Assembly (NCBI GenBank): GCA_017618175.1
Contig: JAFZUT010000011.1
Coordinates: 1 to 36,655 of the forward strand
Source of the DNA: Alphaproteobacteria bacterium
GTDB lineage: Bacteria; Pseudomonadota; Alphaproteobacteria; Rs-D84
Direction of reading: 5' to 3'
Length of the DNA stretch: 36,655 bases
The notes under the pieces are model-generated. The model worked only from the letters and a program-made list of their open reading frames with translations. It was not told where the DNA came from and made no database searches. Each line of letters begins with the position of its first letter. The stretch's first letter is position 1. The translations under genes and the position numbers were made by a program. This document shows positions 32,995 to 36,655 of the stretch, piece after piece.

Positions 32995-33393
32995 ATGATA
33001 AATCCAAAAAATGTCACCAAGGCACAACTTATCGATTTGAACAATCGTTTCCATGGGACGATATTTGGTATGGCACTGTATTTGGGAATATGGCTTGATG
33101 ATGCCGAGATAAAATATATTGAAAATAAAATGCAAACACATAAATTATACAGGTTGGTGTCTGGTAAATCCGCGGGTATAGATTGTCGTGATGTATCAGC
33201 GGCATCATTGTTCAAATTTCAACGCGATTGGTTGTTGGGCTTTATGGATGACCCAGAATTACCGATTGGCGTCCGGGCATTTATATATTATTATGTTGGT
33301 CACGAACAGATGGCAAGGCAATATGGAAAATATGACAGTATCAGCACTGCAGAACGATTTTTGGCACAAAGGTGGATGGAAACATGTCGTTAA
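32995..33393 (+). CDS. Protein of unknown function
   Basis: A 132-residue protein, mostly helical in appearance (FHGTIFGMALYLGIWLDD, FKFQRDWLLGFMDDPELP, RAFIYYYVGHEQMARQYG). SD AAGGG lies 7 bp before the ATG. No signal peptide. It sits between the M16 peptidase and tgt, and its end overlaps tgt by 10 bp, so translation is probably coupled. I do not recognise the family. Confidence 0.6.
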   Translation: MINPKNVTKAQLIDLNNRFHGTIFGMALYLGIWLDDAEIKYIENKMQTHKLYRLVSGKSAGIDCRDVSAASLFKFQRDWLLGFMDDPELPIGVRAFIYYYVGHEQMARQYGKYDSISTAERFLAQRWMETCR

Positions 33394-34496
33394 AATTTAA
33401 TTTGATTAAAACGGATGGAAACGCGCGGCGCGGGTCGGTTGAAACCGCACACGGAACTTTTCAAACCCCAAGCTTTATGGCGGTTGGCACGGCGGCCACG
33501 GTCAAGGCCCTGACCATGGACCAAGTTGCGGCAACCGGCACCGAAGTAATTTTGGGCAACACATATCATTTGATGATGCGCCCGGGTGGCGATTTGGTGG
33601 AACGCATGGGCGGTCTGCACAAATTCGGTGGCTGGCATGGCCCGATTTTGACCGACAGTGGCGGGTTCCAAGTTATGTCGCTGTCTAACTTGGTCAAGAT
33701 GAAAGAAGAAGGCGTGGAATTTACTTCGCACATTGACGGCGGAATTAAACACTTTCTGCGTCCCGAAGATTCTGTGCATATTCAACATCAATTAGATTCT
33801 AATATAACGATGGTTTTGGACGAGTGTTTGCACCTGCCGACTACGCGGGAACGTGCGGAAAAAAATGTTGATATGGTGACGCGATGGGCGGCGCGCAGTA
33901 AAGCTGCGTTTGTTGACCGACCGGGGTATGGAATTTTTGGCATTGTCCAAGGCGCAGACTTCCCCGACCTGCGCGAAAAATCGGCACGCGCATTAACCGA
34001 AATCGGCTTTGACGGATATGCGATAGGCGGTCTTGCCGTGGGCGAACCGCAAAATGTTATGTTTGATATGATATCAACGGTTGCACCGATGTTGCCGACG
34101 GACAAACCGCGTTATTTAATGGGGGTTGGAACACCACTTGATATTCTGGGCGCGGTGGAACGTGGCGTAGATATGTTCGATTGTGTTATGCCAACGCGCG
34201 CGGGGCGCACCGCAATGGCGTTTACTCGCCACGGCACAATGAATATGCGCAACGCAAAGTATCGTGATGATAATGCCCCGTTGGACGATAAATGTAATTG
34301 CCCGGCATGCAAATTGTCGCGTGCGTATTTGCATCACTTGATTAAATGTAATGAAATTTTGGGTGCGACATTACTTACGCAACACAACCTTTGGTTCTAT
34401 CAAGACCTGATGCGCGATATTCGGAAAAGCATAGAACAGGGCCGTTTCGCCGAATTCAAAGCCGAATTTATAAAAAATTACAAGCAAGAAAACTAA
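33384..34496 (+). CDS. tgt: Queuine tRNA-ribosyltransferase
   Basis: A 370-residue protein, read from the ATG at 33384; a GTG 12 bp upstream lacks a better SD. Motifs: TPSFMAVGTAATVKAL (about 27-42), GNTYHLMMRPG, the nucleophile-bearing LTDSGGFQVMSL, GYAIGGLAVGE, the RYLMGVGTP stretch, and the zinc site CNCPACKLSRAYLHHL with the downstream histidine HNL. It exchanges guanine 34 for preQ1 in tRNAs with GUN anticodons. Confidence 0.97.
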   Translation: MSLKFNLIKTDGNARRGSVETAHGTFQTPSFMAVGTAATVKALTMDQVAATGTEVILGNTYHLMMRPGGDLVERMGGLHKFGGWHGPILTDSGGFQVMSLSNLVKMKEEGVEFTSHIDGGIKHFLRPEDSVHIQHQLDSNITMVLDECLHLPTTRERAEKNVDMVTRWAARSKAAFVDRPGYGIFGIVQGADFPDLREKSARALTEIGFDGYAIGGLAVGEPQNVMFDMISTVAPMLPTDKPRYLMGVGTPLDILGAVERGVDMFDCVMPTRAGRTAMAFTRHGTMNMRNAKYRDDNAPLDDKCNCPACKLSRAYLHHLIKCNEILGATLLTQHNLWFYQDLMRDIRKSIEQGRFAEFKAEFIKNYKQEN

Positions 34497-34554
34497 CTGT
34501 TGATTTTATTTTTCAAATGTTGAAATATTCTCTCATAAAAAGAAAGGATTCAAC

Positions 34555-35538
34555 ATGGCAAAAAAAGAAATTGAAGTAATTGACCGCGGTGGTGCAAAAA
34601 CCGTGGCAAAGAAAACATCTGTTATCACGCATGCAAAACGTGTGTTTTTAATTGTTAGTATTTTGTGGCTAACATTTGTTGCAATATTTCCATTGTATGT
34701 AAAATCGCATTATGCATCGCCAATAAAGAAATCAATTGTTGTGTCAATGTTCTTTGATTTGCAACGCAACATTGTTGAACAGTATGAAAAATTACTTGGC
34801 GGAATCAAGAACGCAATCAATTTGGAAAAACCGGTTGGAATCGCAATTCAAAAGGTAAAAATTGTTGAATCCCAGGTTGATAAAGTGACCGATACAACGG
34901 CACGTGCAAAAGAACAAACCGCCAAGGTCAAAGAACAAACATCCGGTGTGCGCGCATTGACCGGTTTGGCAAATAAATTTGGCGTGAAAACCGATGCGGT
35001 TGATAATGTTGTCGATAAAGCGGATGGTGCCGTTGACAAGGCGAATGCCGCGGTGGACAAGGTGGACAATGTTGCCAAAATGGTAAATGAAAAATTAGAT
35101 ACCGTTGAAAAAGAATTAGTCAAAGTCACACAAATCGAAGTCGATAAAATGATTGATGAAGCCGTCAAAAAACAAATCGACAAAAATACCGGTGGATTGG
35201 GAACAACATTGTTGACCAATTATGGCATCAAACACGTGTACCCATGGCGTCCGTCATCGTGGCCGGTTGCGGTTAAAATCTATAACGATTTGGAAAAATC
35301 CAATGTCGGTGTGGTGCAAATTTTAACCCGCACAGTGAATAAATATTTCGGCTATGTTGCGTGGGGTTTGGTAATCGCGGCATGGGCGGTGGGCCTTTAT
35401 ATCTGGATGTTTATATACAAGAAATACAAGGCTACAATTGCACCGTTTATCGTATGCCCGCGCTGTGGCCACGCGTTTGCAGACCGTCGCACGGCGATGA
35501 GTATGTTGAAATTACTGCAACCATGGAAATGGTTCTAA
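34555..35538 (+). CDS. Two-pass membrane protein with coiled coil and C-terminal zinc ribbon
   Basis: A 327-residue protein. A basic start is followed by one transmembrane helix (about 30-50), a long periplasmic coiled-coil-like region (about 95-205) with a semi-repetitive VDK.DNV pattern (VDNVVDKADGAVDKANAAVDKVDN), a globular patch (about 210-260), a second helix (about 262-288) and a cytosolic tail with CPRCGHAF (about 303-310), a one-knuckle zinc-ribbon half. SD is AAAGGA. It ends the era-tgt operon at a strong terminator. I do not recognise the family; a scaffold or stress-sensing role is conceivable. Confidence 0.6.
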   Translation: MAKKEIEVIDRGGAKTVAKKTSVITHAKRVFLIVSILWLTFVAIFPLYVKSHYASPIKKSIVVSMFFDLQRNIVEQYEKLLGGIKNAINLEKPVGIAIQKVKIVESQVDKVTDTTARAKEQTAKVKEQTSGVRALTGLANKFGVKTDAVDNVVDKADGAVDKANAAVDKVDNVAKMVNEKLDTVEKELVKVTQIEVDKMIDEAVKKQIDKNTGGLGTTLLTNYGIKHVYPWRPSSWPVAVKIYNDLEKSNVGVVQILTRTVNKYFGYVAWGLVIAAWAVGLYIWMFIYKKYKATIAPFIVCPRCGHAFADRRTAMSMLKLLQPWKWF

Positions 35539-35541
35539 GAC

Positions 35542-35566
35542 AACGCCCCAGACGGGGCGTTTTTTA
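35542..35566 (+). terminator. Rho-independent terminator
   Basis: Stem AACGCCCC/GGGGCGTT with loop AGAC, then a T tract, directly after the stop codon at 35538. Confidence 0.92.
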
Positions 35567-35583
35567 AAGGATTATTTTTTTGC

Positions 35584-35612
35584 TTGCAAAATGGTTTTTT
35601 GTATGTAAGAAT
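35584..35612 (+). promoter_or_regulatory. Promoter of tRNA-Gly
   Basis: TTGCAA at 35584-35589 and a weak -10 (AAGAAT at 35607-35612) are 17 bp apart, upstream of the tRNA. Confidence 0.55.
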
Positions 35613-35624
35613 AACCCACGCAAT

Positions 35625-35701
35625 GCGAGCGTAGCTCAGTTGGCTAGAGCGCAACCTTGCCAAGGTTGAGGTCGAGGGTTCGAGCCCCTTTGCTCGCACC
35701 A
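35625..35701 (+). tRNA. tRNA-Gly (anticodon GCC)
   Basis: 77 nt with encoded CCA. Acceptor GCGAGCG/TGCTCGC, D-arm GCTC/GAGC, anticodon stem CAACC/GGTTG around TTGCCAA (anticodon GCC), T-arm GAGGG-TTCGAGC-CCCTT. A hairpin terminator follows at 35711-35733. Confidence 0.96.
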
Positions 35702-35764
35702 GATATTTTGGAACCACCCGAAAGGGTGGTTTCTTAAATATCTCGCGCAAAGGGGCGAGAACCC
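35676..35764. repeat. Long fold-back: tRNA-Gly 3' part, terminator and inverted copy
   Basis: Arm 35676-35719 starts in the T-arm of tRNA-Gly and runs through CCA and the trailer. Arm 35724-35764 is its inverted copy with a few mismatches and a 5-nt deletion. The central hairpin GAACCACCC-GAAA-GGGTGGTTTC is the tRNA terminator. The inverted match continues weakly towards the tRNA anticodon arm (35765-35777). Same plan as at tRNA-Arg. Confidence 0.85.
35711..35733 (+). terminator. Terminator hairpin of tRNA-Gly
   Basis: Stem AACCACCC/GGGTGGTT with loop GAAA; the T tract is short (TTC), so termination may be incomplete. Confidence 0.65.
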
Positions 35765-35803
35765 GCAGGGTTGCGAGGCGAGGTGGCGACGCCACCGAAG
35801 TAC

Positions 35804-35816
35804 TTTGCTCGCACCA
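35804..35816 (+). repeat. 13-bp direct copy of the tRNA-Gly 3' end
   Basis: TTTGCTCGCACCA is an exact copy of 35689-35701, the last 13 nt of tRNA-Gly. The 102 bp between the copies hold no gene. It resembles the direct repeats left by elements that insert at tRNA 3' ends. Confidence 0.85.
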
Positions 35817-35824
35817 AAAATTTT

Positions 35825-35849
35825 AAAAACCACCGTTAGGTGGTTTTTT
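35825..35849 (+). terminator. Second hairpin terminator behind the tRNA-Gly copy
   Basis: AAAAACCACC-GTTA-GGTGGTTTTTT. The stem resembles that of the terminator at 35711-35733 (ACCACC/GGTGGT), so it may be the original tRNA terminator displaced downstream. Confidence 0.85.
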
Positions 35850-35914
35850 GATTTTTGCGTCAAACGGGCGATAATTTTTTTATCAAAAACGCCAAAAATC
35901 GCTTGCACCAATCT

Positions 35915-35942
35915 TTGCAATTTTAGTAGGATTTCATATAAC
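35915..35942 (+). promoter_or_regulatory. Promoter and 80-nt leader of the right-edge secreted protein
   Basis: TTGCAA at 35915-35920 and TATAAC at 35937-35942 are 16 bp apart. The predicted transcript starts near 35949 and has a leader of about 80 nt with short hairpins (GGTAA...TTACC around 35974-35992) before the SD AAGGAA. A strong SD-like AAGGGAGG at 35943-35950 is not followed by a usable start codon. Confidence 0.65.
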
Positions 35943-36028
35943 AAGGGAGGTAAAATAATCATCCGTTTTTTTCGGGTAAGGGAAGGTTTTACCGGAATTC
36001 TGGGGATGATACCGGGTTGTAAGGAAAA

Positions 36029-36655
36029 ATGCGAGGATTTTTCGTTGCGATTTTTGTGTCGATAACAAGCGTGTTTATCGGTATGGCTTACGCTGATACA
36101 ACGTGTACCGGCGCGACTTACTATGATGCTTCCAGCAATACGTGTGTCGCATGTCCCACTGGATACACAGATAACACAACATCTGGCAAAACAGATGTGA
36201 GCCAGTGTCAAAGAAGTTGCGCCGCTGGGACATATGTTGCAACACCCGCCACCGTTGGTTCAACCGCATATACACGATTGGAATACATTGAAAACCCGAA
36301 TGGAAAGTATATCGACACCGGATTCACGCATAATGCGAATGCGACCACTGTTCGTGGAGTATTACGTGTTGGCGTATCAAGTACTTTGTCTAGTGGAAAC
36401 TACAACTTCATTGGAAACCAAGTATCTGGAACTGACGCTGGCGGTTATTCTTTGGGATGGCAGGGAAATTTCAAACTTTGGACCGAAGCAACAAAAAATC
36501 GACTTGATGGTCCGGCATATGCGATGACGGCCGGGACCGTTCATGAAGTTGAATACTCGGTAACAAACACATCTCGTTCATTAACATATGATACCGGTGA
36601 AACAAAATCCGACACAATTAAAAACGGTAAAGTAATAACCAGCAATTCAATCCAC
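36029..36655 (+). CDS. Secreted cysteine-rich surface protein, truncated by the window edge
   Basis: An open frame from the ATG at 36029 (SD AAGGAA) to the end of the window, 209 codons so far. The signal peptide covers about residues 1-22 (ending AYA-DTT). A cysteine-rich part follows (CTGATYYDASSNTCVACPTG, SQCQRSCAAG), resembling growth-factor-receptor-like or TNFR-like surface repeats. The next domain starts RLEYIENPNGKYIDTGF, a LEYIE..G.YIDTG pattern that I know from gut bacterial cell-surface proteins with a lectin-like (concanavalin-type) fold. It is likely a large surface protein; ligand unknown. Confidence 0.8.
   Translation, partial: MRGFFVAIFVSITSVFIGMAYADTTCTGATYYDASSNTCVACPTGYTDNTTSGKTDVSQCQRSCAAGTYVATPATVGSTAYTRLEYIENPNGKYIDTGFTHNANATTVRGVLRVGVSSTLSSGNYNFIGNQVSGTDAGGYSLGWQGNFKLWTEATKNRLDGPAYAMTAGTVHEVEYSVTNTSRSLTYDTGETKSDTIKNGKVITSNSIH

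Noticed and set aside
35805-36065. 86-residue plus-strand frame after tRNA-Gly with an internal strong SD-like site
   Set aside because: It begins in the tRNA copy, runs through a terminator, overlaps the signal peptide of the gene at 36029 in another frame, and AAGGGAGG is not followed by a standard start codon.
35636-36211. 191-residue minus-strand frame across tRNA-Gly
   Set aside because: Its C-terminal part is antisense translation of the tRNA (SNPRPQPW-type), a common false gene; it also crosses two terminators.
36234-36527. 97-residue plus-strand frame near the right edge
   Set aside because: It lies in another frame within the secreted gene at 36029, which has a signal peptide, SD and recognisable domains.
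1-36655. CRISPR array, rRNA genes, transposase or prophage genes
   Set aside because: No regularly spaced direct repeats, no rRNA motifs, and no transposase, integrase or phage structural motifs were seen. The repeats found are inverted or single direct copies.

Overview
The window looks like chromosomal DNA of an uncultured, probably host- or gut-associated alphaproteobacterium (a Rickettsiales/Holosporales/RF32-like lineage). The evidence is the gene set and gene styles: an alphaproteobacterial-type BamD, BamA, RseP, a SPOR-RlpA and an M16 peptidase, a frr-uppS-cdsA-rseP-bamA cluster without dxr, moderate-to-low GC, and several short secreted proteins of repetitive make-up. The exact taxon is an inference; no rRNA gene is present.

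Layout. 1-560: a small secreted protein whose first 88 bp recur inverted at 10511-10598. 556-8677 (minus strand): a translation and envelope operon, frr-uppS-cdsA-rseP-bamA, continuing into a tiny lipoprotein, two single-pass VirB8-like proteins, an exported protein of unknown function and yraN. 8762-9194: tRNA-Ala(GGC) with a palindrome-rich GIY-YIG mini-gene behind it. 9289-11643: a histidine phosphatase, a second secreted protein of the first family and a YrbG-type cation antiporter. 11738-17006: a 1411-residue membrane-anchored protein of unknown function and an outer-membrane barrel. 17013-20959: comM, divergent from lepB-rnc-secG, then a small unknown gene. 20960-22730: tRNA-Arg(ACG) and a third secreted family member, in a region full of inverted repeats. 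22733-28722: tdk-htpX, an M23 peptidase, an Smr protein, bamD, murJ and rlpA. 28772-35538: a dCMP deaminase and a long plus-strand operon, era-lipoprotein-queA-M16 peptidase-unknown-tgt-unknown membrane protein. 35625-36655: tRNA-Gly(GCC) with a fold-back repeat, then the start of a cysteine-rich secreted protein that runs off the right edge.

Togetherness. Most core genes serve the envelope: lipid carrier and CDP-diacylglycerol synthesis (uppS, cdsA), outer-membrane assembly (bamA, bamD), export (secG, lepB), membrane quality control (rseP, htpX), lipid II flipping (murJ) and peptidoglycan remodelling (rlpA, M23). QueA and Tgt are two steps of queuosine tRNA modification and lie in one operon. 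Promoters resemble sigma-70 type, often with an extended -10 (TGnTAnnnT).

Most notable. (1) At least eight transcription units have a -10 box placed so that the start ATG falls at or within about 3 nt of the predicted +1, which suggests widespread leaderless mRNAs, while internal operon genes keep Shine-Dalgarno sites. (2) tRNA-Arg and tRNA-Gly are each followed by the same unusual arrangement: terminator hairpin, inverted copy of the tRNA 3' part, then a 13-14 bp direct copy of the tRNA 3' end. (3) A VirB7/VirB8/VirB8-like micro-cluster sits where lpx genes normally follow bamA. (4) RlpA has lost two of its four catalytic-site residues. (5) A family of secreted proteins is flanked by inverted repeats and palindromic operators.
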